64,000 nt of DNA, taken from assembly GCA_037178855.1 (NCBI GenBank), contig JASJZC010000005.1:3286001-3350000 (forward strand). Direction: 5' to 3'. Under the pieces are notes generated by a model. The model searched no databases. It had not been told where the DNA came from and was given only the letters and a program-made list of their open reading frames with translations. The translations under genes and the position numbers were made by a program. Below, one piece after another: positions 44,767 through 56,999 of the stretch (positions are counted from its first letter, which is position 1; every line of letters starts with the position of its first letter). Origin of the DNA: Oscheius sp. JU75. Its lineage: Eukaryota > Nematoda > Chromadorea > Rhabditida > Rhabditidae.

Positions 44767-47005
44767 ACCCTTTTAGCATTCTAAACCCCCGAAATACTGT
44801 GTCCAAAGAACGCTCCTCTTCCCACCAAACCGGCCTATAAAGACCTTCCCACGGTGATATTTGCATCTCTTACTTACTACGGAGATGGAGCCACTCTCAC
44901 GATTCATTTGCATGATAAGGGAGAGGCACCTGTGCGGACCTAATCCCAGAGAGTTCTCTGTTGCGCAAGAAGGAGTCGCGTTTCAGGCCAATGACTTGTG
45001 GACCATGTTCGTTATGTAACAACACTTCGGAACTGCGGGAGACTGCAAATAGTCCAAAGGGTCCTTTCCAACAACGATATAATCGCATGATCTTACAGTA
45101 ACCTACCGAAAAGAGACTGTCACATATCTGTCGTGCCGGCTGGCTGTCAAGCGGCGGAATTCTTTTTGCCTGTCGGGCTGACAAATTGAATGGCCTCCTC
45201 CTCAGGTCTTGTCGCCCATACAAAAACGAAGGTCAGTCCGGCAGGTCACAGGTGTGCTGTGTTACTCGTTTACTAGCCGAGATCACCCGCAGCGATGGTC
45301 ATTCAAATGGACGACTGACCGTAAATCCCAACTTGTTCTATAATGAGGACCGTATGGGAGGAAGAGAGGTAACCTGAGACTGTTGTACAGCCTCTTCTCT
45401 TTTTCGGCCAGAAAAGGTCTTATTGATAGAGCAAACGGAGGATGAGCGGGCAGACAAACAGATCCCTTAGAGGAGATCTCCCACAGGTCGAGGAGACGAC
45501 CTTCCCAAGAGGTTCCGCCGCATTACCATCGTCTAATATGGCTCCTGGGAATGAAGACATTTACGTGAACGACTCTATTTGTCCCTACTTCCGGCCCCTA
45601 GTGTTCTCATTACCCAATAGACTTATCCGCGACTGTTTTGTTTATACTGGGTCACACAATAGCCTCAGATCGATGTCAACAGTTGCCCGTTCATCTGTTC
45701 TCTCGCTCTTGTCTTACAGTAATTGAAGAGCAGTGGGTAAACCAAACCCATTGTAAATTCTGATGGTCGAGCGGAAGAGCCAAAGGAAATCCTGTCACCT
45801 ACAGGTGCCAATGGCTCACAAAGCCCTCTCGCAGCGGGATGGAATCTGTCCCTCTAATTTGGCCGCTTTGTTGTCTATCCGAGGGGTCAACAGGTATAAT
45901 CCAACCGGAACCAGTGATCTGGTTTGCGTGTATCTCTCTCCTTGTGACGACAGTCAGTGTTGTTTCAAAAAAAGGCTTGCTGACACGTCTTCTGCCGAGC
46001 GATACGATCTCGCTTCAGAAAAAGTATAGACCATCCCTGCGGTTCCCACGATAAGATCGCTCAGTTGCACCTGGGAGTTTTTCCTTTGTGAGAGCGCTTC
46101 TTCACACGCCATGGGAGCCCCTTCTCTTCATTTGGCTGAACTGGTTAGACGATCCTCCCCAGTAATTATCAGAAATTAGGCTTCGCGCACTGGATGTAGA
46201 GCTATGAGTCGAAAAGAGCCCGAAAGTGTGGACAGCTGGCGCCTTGAGAGCACAGGCTATAATAGGACAGGTGCCAGCGGCTCAAGCCCTTCTAAGGGCG
46301 GTCTGACAAAGGGCATAAAATATGCCCGGTGCATGCACAACATTACGCAACAGCTGTCCGAAGAGGAACAAACGCAACATGACCGTTAAAGAGCACCGAC
46401 AAATGGTTACGCCATTCAGGCCATCAGTTCAGTGTCTCTCCCCTTCTTTAGACTTCGGATTTATGACCGTTGAGGGAGATTACTTCGACAGGAGGAACGA
46501 CACAGCTGTCTACACAGTCTGACTGTGCGCGAGATAGAGGTGCGACTGCAGAAAAACGGATGATTGGACTGGTTTTCTGGTGGGAACGAGATAAGTCAGG
46601 AGGAGAGATCAGATAGGTTTGAATGTCGGTCAGGTGTCTGACATCTAGGTATGTCCATATGTCCCGGGCAACTTCCGAAACGGCCGGCTGTCGCCAGCAG
46701 CTGGCGGACAGCCGAGTCAAAGATGAACAGGCGTAGACTTGAGAATTCATCTACTAGATATGTACAGGAGGACCCGAAGTCTTATCACAGATTCGATCAC
46801 GGTTGCCATCTCTTCAACTCCGTCAGTGCTTCTTCTCCATGGACCGTCGAACAGTTTTTCTTGGCTGAGGCGGCTGGACGTGTTGAGGATTCAGTTGACC
46901 AAGAACTTCTGAAAACAATCTTTGTACTGGTGGCATAATCTACAGTAATCCCCTTGCCCAATTGAAAGCCCTGACTGTTGCCAATTTTCTGGCAATTCTG
47001 GAGGC
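44767..47005. other. E-box-rich gene-poor region (middle)
   Basis: No supported gene; both strands show only interrupted frames. CAGCTG at 46233, 46351, 46503 and 46698; CAGGTG/CACCTG at about 44929, 45249, 45802, 46066, 46268 and 46630. A 12-base string CAGGTGTGCTGT (45249) is identical to one before the first HLH gene (43208), and CAGGTGCCAAT occurs at both 43221 and 45802. These are candidate enhancer elements. Confidence 0.5.
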
Positions 47006-47688
47006 TCATCTCAAGAAATCCGAGTCAAGGTCTCCTCGCAGCACGTGGCCATCAATTAGGGAATGGCCTCGGTTGGCGCAACTCCACCCTGCGCGACAGA
47101 TAACGAGGCGTAATGGTGAGAGAGAGTCTCACTTTACTTTTCAAAGAGCTGCTCACCTGAAGGAAGAGTTCCGTTTGCTACTCGGGCATGGACGGTGGCC
47201 ACCAACTGTTGGATGTAGATGGCAGCATTGTGCACAGTCTCTGTCGGATTAGTCGTTCGTCGAGCAGGGGGAAGAATGGACGAGAGACGACGGAGCTCGC
47301 GAAGCTCTTCACGTGTGAATGCAGGAGTTGGAGGAGAGGAGACTGAAAGAGTTAGAGTTAGAACTGGATATGATTCAGTTGCAAAACCAGCTGTCACTCT
47401 TTGGAACAACAGCTGCATGAAACTTCTGTGGATAGTGTCACATTCCGCTAGACTCGAATAGAGTTTCTTAGGAAGACAGTCAGTCAATTTTCGAGTGTGT
47501 ATGATGCGGAAAAAGACACTCTGAAGGTAGGAACAAGAACAAATTCTGTTACTGTATTGGAAATGAGAAAACTAGTATCAGAAATCCGTGAAGATGAGAA
47601 ATTCAAGTGTTGAAAACGAACCTTTTTTGGTCTTGGAACCACCCTGAACTCCAAGGTGCTTTGGCGCCAATGTAGCTTTGGGGTGCAT
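47006..47688 (-). CDS. Id-like helix-loop-helix protein
   Basis: About 110 residues in three exons. Exon 1 is MHPKATLAPKHLGVQGGSKT-KK; its phase joins exactly to VSSPPTPAFTREELRELRRL. The HLH reads ELRELRRLSSILPP (helix 1), ARRTTNPTET (loop) and VHNAAIYIQQLVATVHARVA (helix 2), then NGTLPSGWSCANRGHSLIDG. There is no basic region before helix 1, the arrangement of Id/extramacrochaetae proteins, which dimerise with bHLH factors and block DNA binding. Its promoter side holds GGGGGCGTGG (47725). The intron between exons 1 and 2 is about 280 nt, longer than average, and an extra exon inside it is not excluded. Confidence 0.6.
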
Positions 47689-50260
47689 GCTGTTGCGGAA
47701 TGGTCGTCTCGTTTGGGGAGGGTAGGGGGCGTGGCGAGAGGGCCGTCGACTGTGAGCGGAGGGGCGACCACGGTCTGCAAACAATGAATATTTTCTGAAT
47801 GAGGCAAATTCAGAGACGAAGAAGAAGGGACAGCCGGATGGACACATGTGGCTGTCCAACGGCTGTGGACCGGCTGTTCAGCATCTGCAACTGCTCGCTT
47901 TTTGGCCTCTGTCTCCGGAATCAGCTGGCGCGGCAGCTGGCAGCAACTGACAGAAGTAGTCGAGAGCTGACAGTACCTAATAGCCAATTCTCTTCTATTA
48001 AAGTGCAATGGTGTCCGTCTATCCATCCGTGCATCACCACGAGTAAAAAGCTGTCAAGTCATTGCATGTCAAGAATTAAGTTGACAAGTCAGCTTTTGGG
48101 GAAACTTGGGTACTTAGGCTAGTGGAGAAGCGGCGCAGCTCCATGTTGTTAATGCTAAGTTAAGACTGAATGCTAAGTTAACAGCGAAGCTGATAGTCTC
48201 TCTATTTCCAACGGAACATTTTCCTTACAATTTGCGCGCAACTGTTCAGTGTCAGAAACTCTGTCATCTCTTTTGCTAAGAAGCACATCTCCTGTTTTAT
48301 TCTGTGTACTCCGTTTACCCAGGGAAATATGTGACACAGTCCCGAGTCAGCTGTCGTCTCCAGCTTTCCTTCTATGGAACAACTGCCGAGCAACTGTGTC
48401 ATAAACAATGACTCCATCGCTGCCACAAGCTCTCCCGGTGGCCGAGATCGCCCATTACGTGTGAATAGTCAATCCATTATTGTGGAGCAAAAAGACCTGG
48501 GGTGACACAATTTACGACTGTTTGCTGAGGTATCATCCGGCACTGACCAATTATCGGAGACAAAGACGCAGGCTGTTTGTCCAAGCGGTCACCTCCAAAG
48601 ACGGTCAAGAGAAAGAGGATACGTTCCGCCAGATGTGATGGCAGGAAGTGTACCTGTTTGTATCACAGTGCATACATAATTAGAGCCTATTAGGATCGGA
48701 CTGGCTGGTGTCATTGTTGGATAATTACAGCCGGCGGCTTTTATTCAACAGTCGGCTGGTCCTTTTCATCGTTGTGACCACAATTGGCTGGCCTCTACGC
48801 GCGAAAAACTCCCGGAGACAGACGGCTGAGAGGTCGTTCTGTGATAGCAAGAGTGTGCTTTTGATCTGGTCAAGTATCTGACGGGACAAGTAGCCTACAC
48901 TAGGTTTCAGTTGATTCACTCCGGGAGAAGAAACCTTGTCTTTCCCAGAAACTGAGTCTTTTTCCAACTTGTCATTACTAAATACTAAACAATTCCAAAA
49001 ATTCATAGGTTTCGACACTTATGTGGACAGCATGACGGACCATTGTACTGCGCTGATCTACCCAGTACTTCGAGAGATTGACATCCAGGCAACGCCAAGC
49101 AATTCCGGTTCAGGTGGTCGGATTAGCGTATAATGAAGACGATTACTCAATGAACAGACTCCCCGTCGTGATTCTCGACGACAATATGCTAATATGTGGA
49201 TATGTTAATTTGCACTCGTCACCAATCATCTTCTCAAATGCCCCCGAGGTGGGCAGATCCACTGCGGGAGCTGCTCGAATATGATGTTCATCAGTCTCTG
49301 TTTGCTAACCAGACCCCCAGGAACTGAACTCTCTGGATTGTTCTCTCGCCTCTTTTCAACCTGGCGGGTAATCTGACACACACAAATTGTTGAAATGCTA
49401 GTTGGCGGAAGAAAGACCACTTAGTTTTGTTAATCTGGGCAACAGTAGCCGCTGAGAAGACTGTTACGTGTAACTAAGGGCAGAGGAGGATCAAAGTAAG
49501 TGTCAATAAAGGCCTCCAATTTGCGGATTAACCTCCTTTCGTGAGCCGACGAGTGGGAAACACCGGAACCAACAGATGGGAAGAGTACGTAAAGGCGGGA
49601 AGAATCACAGAGCATGGATAATTGTCAGGACAGATGGCTGTCTGGAAAATGTCCATACTGGAATCAGTTAATCCTAACAGAAGAACTCATTTTTTTGGGT
49701 TTCACCCATATTCCGCTCCATTGACGCTCATCGTCCTTCCGTCCATTGTCCCTGTTCCGGAATGTGATACCTGTCGGGTGCTAATCCAATTTGTTTAACC
49801 ATGTGACCATCTGTGCCCCTTGTGAGAGAGCCGCCTCTCTTCATAGACGGTTAATTGGTTCGTGTGACACCCGATAGAGCCGGCTATGGCAAAAAGCAGA
49901 AGCTGACCTCGATTGACAATTTCACTGGTAAAATCATACTTGAGACAGCTGTCAGACAAATCCCAGCTGGGACACACGTGTTGTTCCATCCCAATGACTA
50001 CCCACAAAGAAGCACCTGTGGTCATTGCGCCACTGTACGCATGTTGAGATGATAGCACGCTTGGCCGACGAGCAGATCCCGTTTCTTGTGGCCCTAATTG
50101 CTCAAAACCCTTCATTAACACGACTTGCCAGAGCCTACTGCTTGGACTAACACCTCCCAAGCGAAGGTGTAAAGTATAGACAAATAAACAGTGGGATTTA
50201 TTCATAGAAAGAAGGTTCCATTAAGAGTTTTGTACATACAGAGTTGGAACATAAGAAAAA
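47689..50260. other. E-box-rich gene-poor region (right part)
   Basis: No supported gene. CAGCTG at 47923, 47935, 48348, 49946 and 49964, including the palindromic GACAGCTGTC (49944); CAGGTG/CACCTG at about 49110 and 50008. A minus-strand frame of 180 residues upstream of the Id-like gene (MDRRTPLHFNRRELAI, 48026) overlaps the Id-like exon in another frame and is probably a shadow. Confidence 0.5.
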
Positions 50261-51185
50261 TTAGGAGAAGACACCTTCACTCTCGAACTTCTTGAACAGT
50301 TTGCCGAGAATAGTGAAGTCGATGCTTTCTAGAGGGGCAACATCCTTCTCGTCGATAATACTCAGCCACTCCTTGAACATACAGTACTTGTAATGCTTCT
50401 GAACAAAGGTTTTAGCAATAAACTGACAGAAATAATACCTCCTCTTGGTCAACATCCATTTTGTGAACCATGGCGAAAATCCACTGATTGAGACAGCAGA
50501 AACAATTCTCAACTGAGCAGATGTCGCTGTTGATTATTTGCTGCAGATACTGCTTTACATCAGAAGTCACATTGAATCTGTCGGCAACAGTCAGTAGTTC
50601 GCCAGTGGATTTCCAGAAGTCTAAAACAGCTTTAGTAACATATACATAAAGGGAACCTACTTTCAACATATTTGGTCTTGTTGATGCTCGTCTCGTGACG
50701 GAAGACACGAACTCCGTCAGGAACAAAGTTGGACTTGATTTTGAATGTCTCTTTCTGAGGCTGAGCTCGTTTGACAGTCAAGAAAAATAATTACCAGCAT
50801 GATTTTGGAAACTCTGAGGAACTTGTCACAGTCCGTGATGCACCCTTTGTACCAGAAATCGACCAACTTCTTGAAAGCGACGACAGAGACTTCATTTATT
50901 TCGATGCGATCTTCGTTAGCCTACAACAACATGTTCATGAAACTTGGCTGACAAAATACCTCCTTGAAATCACGGTAGAACATCGCCTTGAAGTAATCGG
51001 ACCGACTAGCAAGTATCTGCAAGTTCGTTTACATGTCCAAACAGAAACGACCACACCATTTTGTGAACGTGGAACTCTTGCTCTTCCACAGCGATGACAA
51101 CGTCTGAAAGTTCTTCGTCTCCATATTTCAGCGGAGCAGGCCTTTCAGTCACTGTAGGACTGTTGGGCGGTGGATGGGATTCCAT
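50261..51185 (-). CDS. BTB-domain protein (Cullin-3 adaptor type)
   Basis: Start MESHPPPNSPTVTERPAPLK. The BTB fold is clear: DVVIAVEEQEFHVHKM, ILASRSDYFKAMFYRDFKEA, VSVVAFKKLVDFWYKGCITD. The second part is BACK-like helices (STGELLTVADRFNVTSDVKQ, QIINSDICSVENCFCCLNQW), ending in HYKYCMFKEWLSIIDEKDVA and LGKLFKKFESEGVFS. This is the layout of nematode BTB-BACK substrate adaptors; no Kelch or MATH domain is seen. Five GT-AG introns, one joining EN-FWKSTG through a donor inside the codon for Asn. No closer orthologue is identified. Confidence 0.7.
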
Positions 51186-51409
51186 GTTAACTTCTGAAAG
51201 ATATGACTTATGTAAGTGTTACAAGTTGTAAAAGACCAAAAGAGAAAACCGGAGAGAACCGTTTTTCGTCCCGCTATCATATATTTTTGGAATACTGTAG
51301 ATTGGAAATGGTAAAGGCCGCCAACTTCAAACGTAGCAGAAATAATGCTCGTTGTTCCGTATGGTTTTTTTTGTAAAACAATTACAATAATATGTTGATT
51401 TCAGTAGGG

Positions 51410-51825
51410 ATGGCCTCGTCTTCGGAAGATGGCAGCGAAGGAACAAAGTATGGTACTTGCTCACGAAAAACGCCTCCCGGAACGTCGATGGTACAACTGG
51501 CTTCTACACATCTTCGACTCTTTTGCGGTTATCTGAATCCCTTCAAATCCAGGCATCCTTTCAGTATTGTAGCCTTGTAGTTCTTTTAGATTTTTTGCTC
51601 GAAATGTAGATGGACTGTCTATTACTTTTGCTGGTTCTATCGAAATCAAGAAGATCGATCGTCAGCATCAAAACTCGGGCATGTTTTGTTGAACAGTAAT
51701 ACAGTCAAAGTTAAGATACCATCCCTGATAAAAAACCACTTTCTGAAACACAGTTGCGTCTATCCGAAGTTATGAACCTCGAGCAGGAGATTGACGAATT
51801 ACGCCGCAAAATTTCGAAGAAGTGA
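51410..51825 (+). CDS. small protein, unidentified
   Basis: ATG follows TTTCAG, a likely trans-splice site. The first exon gives MASSSEDGSEGTKYGTCSRK and SMVQLASTHLRLFCGYLNPF; a 45-nt intron then joins GLSITFAGSIEIKKIDRQHQ. The end of the region has an in-frame coil (LRLSEVMNLEQEIDELRRKI) ending at TGA 51825, but I could not find one junction that links all parts. About 100 residues. Family not recognised. Confidence 0.3.
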
Positions 51826-52020
51826 CTTTCGTACTCTAAATCCTTGTGTAGCTCCCTCTTTCCCAGTTTGCCATTTTCCGGTTTTTGAGACGCGTGATCG
51901 CGATTGTACATAGAAATACTAATAAACGGTCAAAAAGTACAATGCTTTTAAAAATTATAACCGCTTAATCTACGTATCTACCTTTAAACGTTTTTTTGGT
52001 TGTATTCTTGTTCTTCCAGG

Positions 52021-52520
52021 ATGCGTGGGCTTCTAGACTACTTGAAGAGCTACACCGGAAAGAATGCAGAGGTGAATTTTTTTTATTGCAGTCATGGGAT
52101 TTTATTTCAAGGTGGACATTTTTAATAGCAAAGTTCTCTGAATTTAACTCTAAGTGAGTCTATGGCCAATGCTCTGCGTCTCTGCCAGTAATGGTTCGCT
52201 GGATGTATTTTGTAGTTTGCCCATTTTGACGTGCTCAGCCGCATGATTAATGGCCACTTGCTGCTCTTTTACCCCGTTCTTGTCATGATGTCAGAAGAAT
52301 TCCGCATACGATTTTTATCAGTTTGTATATAAGCTTCCTTACAAAAAGTTTCGAACCCATGTTTCTAGTTGAACTTGACACTTCTTTTACTCACGAACGT
52401 GAAAAATCCAATAGCTATGAGGTTGCTACGGGCACAGAAACTTACTTATGTCCCTTTTCAGCTGGAACCTCGAGTTTTACGGTCAAGAGTATTCTCCCCC
52501 GGCTGAAAATTATGTAAGTT
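52021..52520 (+). CDS. unresolved small gene
   Basis: Starts MRGLLDYLKSYTGKNAE after a CTTCCAG acceptor, followed by several plausible short exons. The clearest are FAHFDKNSAYDFYQFVYKLP with YKKFRTH, and an ending KLTYVPFQLEPRVLRSRVFS. The donor-acceptor pairs between the first and the later exons are ambiguous. No family recognised. It lies 50 bp before the nuclear receptor on the same strand, so the two could share a transcript. Confidence 0.3.
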
Positions 52521-52564
52521 GTTAGTTTTCTATTATAACATTCTTTCAGACTAGATCGACAGAT

Positions 52565-54464
52565 ATGGATTGTAATCTTCTTTCGCTGTTCACTGGGCCT
52601 TATCAAAGCGAACAGGTTTTTTTGTTGATGGTTTCGAGAAATATTCATTTTAGAAGTCACCAGTCAATACAGACAAGAATCAGTCTGCAAACAAGAAGCC
52701 AAAAACTGAAGCTGCAGGTCCATGCGTGGTAAGACTCGTGTCCTTCTACTTCCTATTTTGCAGATTTGTGAAACCGAAAAGGCTGGGTACCATTTTGGAG
52801 TCAATGCTTGTGCCGCTTGCAGTGCTTTTTTCCGTCGAACAATTTCGGAAAATCGGAAGTATGTCTGTCGTAAAACCGGACACGAATACATGAACTGCCC
52901 TATAGACAAACGTAAGCCCTCATTCTTTCTCATAAAGACATTGAAGTTTCAGGTCATCGCTGTTATTGTCGAGCCTGCCGTCTCCAGAAATGTCTAAACA
53001 AGGGAATGGACCCCTCAGGTACATAGATTTTTCCAGTTAACTATAGACCACATTTTTCAGCTGTCCAACCTCATCGTGATTCCATCGGATCTAAACCAAA
53101 AGCGCTCCATTCTTACGAGGATTCGGACAATCACAGTTCAGTGGATACTTCTCGTCAACTTTTCGTGGACACGAAGGTCGATGTGCCCTTGCACAACAGC
53201 TCTGCCTCCTCAAGTTTTTCTTCTGCGAGTTTGACGGAAAATTTGGTACTGCCAAAGTCGGAAATTACTGAACTCGAACCATCACATCAAGTTAGTTTTT
53301 TTGGGTTAAAGCTCAAACAAGACGAATAGGAATCGAGCAATCTCCTTCTTGATTGCCACTCGGTCTCCTCCGACAGCTATTCCACCGTTTCTGGCTACGA
53401 TCCGCGCCACAATCTGATCGAAATCACCGTTGCTGAATACAGAAAACTACTAGAAAGACGTCGTCTCTTCTATTGCTCGAGTTCTGTTCGCGATATTGTC
53501 GGCGGTATCAATCCAGTAAGGTTTTATGTTTTTGTCTCAAAGCATGCTTCAGGAACCTCGCCCAGCCAAGTATCTGGATCGAGTTCGTCGTCATCATACC
53601 CGCATTGAAGTGGTCTTATTCGTTGAACTTTTGAATTCCATTCATCCATTCTCCCAGCTGGCGGTCGACGACAAGGTTGTTCTCATGAAACATTTGTCCG
53701 TCTCCTGGTCGATTCTGGAAAAATACTACTGCACAATGAAGGGTGGAGGACTCCAGAACAATAGGTTCGGCTTTATTTAGGTCTTTACTGTAGCCTTTCA
53801 GAATCATTCATTGCGACAGCACCTATACCGACTTGGAAAATCCCGATGCTATTGAATTTGACGACAAATTAGTAGCTGGAGAGAGATTGGACAAGGACAC
53901 GCTGAACAAGCGAGTTCTTGTTTCCTAGTTCACAACAGAAAGTGTTTAGACTGTTCATTACACCTCTGCAGGACGCTCTCCGTGAAATCTCCGGACCGAT
54001 GCTCCATTACCAAATGACGGATGTCGAGTTTTGTGGTCTCACAGCTATTCTTCTTTTCGATCCAGGTCTGATATTTCTTCTGCATCGTTGATGGCCTTTT
54101 CAGTAGCAAAAGGACTTTCTCTAACGAGCCAACTGATAGTAAAGGAAGCCCGTGATCGCGTCTCTCAAGATTGGTTCGCCTACTATCGAGCCCACGGTAT
54201 CCATGACGCCAGCGAGCGAATGGGCAACACAATGCTCCTTCTGCCTGCTGTTCAGGTTAGTAGTACGTAGCTTGTTCGGAAAAGATGCGATAAGCATTTT
54301 TTTTTATAAAAACAAGACTCTTTCCTTGTAATCTAAGCAAGTGCTGCGCACGTGAATTGTTACTTTTTCAGACGACGGTGGAGAAAACAGCGGAGAATAT
54401 GCGACTCATAAGGTTCTTTGAGCTATTCGAATACGATCCTCTCGTCGACGATCTTCTTCCCTGA
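52565..54464 (+). CDS. nuclear hormone receptor
   Basis: Ligand-regulated transcription factor. The DNA-binding domain reads CVICETEKAGYHFGVNACAA then CSAFFRRTISENRKYVCRKT and CPIDKRHRCYCRACRLQKCL, with all eight zinc cysteines of the two fingers. The P-box CAACSAFFRR is the nematode supplementary-NHR type (CAACAAFFRR-like). A Ser-rich hinge (DNHSSVDTSRQLFVDTKVDV, NSSASSSFSSASLTENLVLP) follows. The ligand-binding domain starts EITVAEYRKLLERRRLFYCS and has VVLFVELLNSIHPFSQLAVD and DDKVVLMKHLSVSWSILEKY, ending near FFELFEYDPLVDDLLP, a helix-12 (AF-2) position. This is a HNF4-derived nematode receptor in style. Introns are short; a 37-nt intron splits the second finger. Confidence 0.88.
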
Positions 54465-54779
54465 TAATCAAAAAATGTCCATATCCCCTTGTTTCTTTCA
54501 GACTCACATATCGTTCTCCCCCATACTGTGATGTACCTTATTCCAGTGCTGTTCTCCCGGGTTCCTAACTCTAGTCTTTATTCTACGTTCCCATACAAAA
54601 ATAAACATTTTCAATTTGTTTCTCATCGAAACTTGCGACTAAGGTTTTCTCCGAAGCATACTAGAACTTGTCCATTCTTTGTTCGCGAAAACTAATGATT
54701 CAAAGTTATGATATAGACGAAACCCGACAGCAATGGAGGAAACCGTCAGACAGGCTCGTCACCTTTTTTTCTTGCGGCA

Positions 54780-56790
54780 ATGTTTTTTAAGGGCTTTATT
54801 TGTCCGTTTTGCATGACGGACTTTGGCGACTTTCCTCGACTCTCAGCTCATGTAGAGACGGCTCATCCCGAACGAGGCGATGCAGATATCGCCGACACCG
54901 TCGTTCAAAATGTCAAGGGTTTCCTTGATATGGCCAAACGCGGTATCAAGAAGATTGACGCTCGTTCTGTCGTCGACTTTTCTCAGGTTTGTCTCCTATC
55001 TCAGTGCTCACTAACATTTTTATTTCAGGTAAATGCGAGTGTGACGGATATGGCCAATATGGTGACTGAAAAGGTCCAAGAAAAGGGTTTCAAAGTCCCG
55101 GAGAAGGCCAAACCGCCCAAGCCACCAGCCGTTTTTCGACCCCCTATATTCATTCGACCCGAAATTGGTATTTATCTCGGCTGAGCCTCTTCAATGCTGT
55201 TAACGTTTAGGAGTTACTCGTCATCACAAGGAATATTTCATGAAATGTCGTGATTCGTCGGTCAATGAGACGGCTGTTCTCACAAATACTCTGATCATCC
55301 GACTCGACAGACTCATCAATGAGTGTCCCAGTGATCAAACTAAACGGAAAGGTGAATATTCTTGTGGTTTCGCTTATTTTCTTAGAATTCGAACGGACTG
55401 TTGTGCCATGGACATCCGACAGCGAGTCACCTCTTTGTCGTTGTTGTGCTGCCAAATTCGGCTTGACGCGACGGAGACATCACTGTCGTCTTTGCGGAAG
55501 AGTCATGTGCCACAATTGCAGTCGACATCTCTCGTTCGTTTCAGCTCGTAAGAATGGTTTCCTTCTCTATTTAGCTCTTTATTTAGGAAAACTCACCAGT
55601 CCCGCCATTGTAGTTCAACTGGAACAAGACGGTGACGAAGAGGAGCGACTGGCCACTTCTCCGTCCCATGGACAGAAACTGCTGGAAGTGACACAAAAGA
55701 CGACGGAGAGGATGAAGATGCTCTTCGAAAGCACCGTCAGTCGGATGAGTGGAGACGGAACAGAAGTCAGTCTGGGCTCTCTCCTTCAACAGGTTCTGCC
55801 TCTGTTGTTTTGTGCTTACGGCCTGACCTGTCCCCCTTTTTCTCACTTTAAAAGTCATACAATTGTATTTTTAGGACGCCGAGGAAAATCTCCGTGTTTG
55901 TCCCTCATGCATACAGCATTTGACGAAGAGAGAGCAGATGATGGAACAATCTGTCGCCCCCGCGATCGTCGAACAGTACGACACTTTGGATAAACTCATC
56001 ACAGAAGTTTCCTCCTTGGCTCCAAACTATATTCGTATGGCTAGCAGTCTCAAGTAAGTTGTTTAAATGTCCCCCATCTATCATCCATTTAGCAACGGAG
56101 AAACCATGTACACCTTGAAAGCTGCGGAAGAATTGAAAGTAACTTTATTACGGAAGCAGAAGGCGATTGACGATATTAGCCAGAAGTTACTTCTCGGAGA
56201 TGGCGAACAGGGACCGAAAGAAATGCTGTTACGTCGCAATGTTCGTATCATGGCCCAACAGACTCTCCAAGTAGGATATTCTTGTATAATTAGAGATCTT
56301 GCTTCAGAACTTGCTCGGCAGTTTGATCGCTCTACCATCCAAAGAACAATACGACATTCTGGTGGAAAAGCATAAGCAGGAGATTAGTCGCCAGATCGAA
56401 GAAAATCGTCGGCGTGCCATGAACGAGCTGCAGAAGCCATTGAAATCGTCAAGTTCCATGCCAACCGTGTCCGGAGTCAACTCGACTCAGTCCAGTCCGA
56501 AACCGCCAGTTCGACAAATTGAGAGAAAGACAGCCGAGGAAGGATGGACTCCTCAGACGACGGCCAGTCACAACCCTTTCATGGAGGAAGCTGACCGTCA
56601 ACATCCGCTTAAAGAACAATGGGATATCATTAGAAGGTTTCTCTTTCTCCTTCTTCTCACAACTTTCTTGTTCAGCTACTTATCGCAAGCTGCCGCTTCC
56701 GGTCGTACAGACGAAGTGGATATGCTCGAGCGACATCTTCGCGATTTGGAGAGTGAAATGCGAAGAACCGGTCTCAATCCCCACGACTAA
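54780..56790 (+). CDS. rabs-5: Rabenosyn-5 (RABS-5), FYVE endosomal tether
   Basis: Rab5/VPS45 effector in early-endosome fusion and recycling. Domains in order: N-terminal C2H2 finger (FICPFCMTDFGDFPRLSAHVETAH), KAKPPKPPAVFRPPIFIRPE linker, the Rabenosyn block NTLIIRLDRLINECPSDQTK with KEFERTVVPWTSDSESPLCR, FYVE domain (CRCCAAKFGLTRRRHHCRLC-GRVMCHNC, containing RRHHCR) and the Rab-binding/VPS45 region LAPNYIRMASSLNNGETMYT. A C-terminal coil RHLRDLESEMRRTG ends it. The NPF motif (SHNPFMEE), a ligand of EH-domain proteins such as RME-1/EHD, is present once. Shorter than human Rabenosyn-5, with a single coil at the end. Start at 54780 is the best of three; an upstream ATG (54733) shifts frame. 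Confidence 0.9.
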
Positions 56791-56999
56791 CTACTTTTCC
56801 TAGTCAGAATTAACATATCTTTCGCATATTATTTCCACGCTTACGGTTTGTTTGAGCGATAATTTTATCGAGATTCTGTGATGTGCAATTTCGGTGCGTA
56901 ATTTTAACTTTCTGACCCTTTTTATCAATAAATTGAAATACTTACTTGAGGAGTCTTTTATATCGGCCATGCATGAGGATAGTCGGAGCCGAATCGGCC

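Noticed and set aside
47484..48026. 180-residue minus-strand ORF MDRRTPLHFNRRELAI
   Set aside because: Overlaps the Id-like exon in another frame and lacks any family similarity; a shadow of GC-rich sequence.
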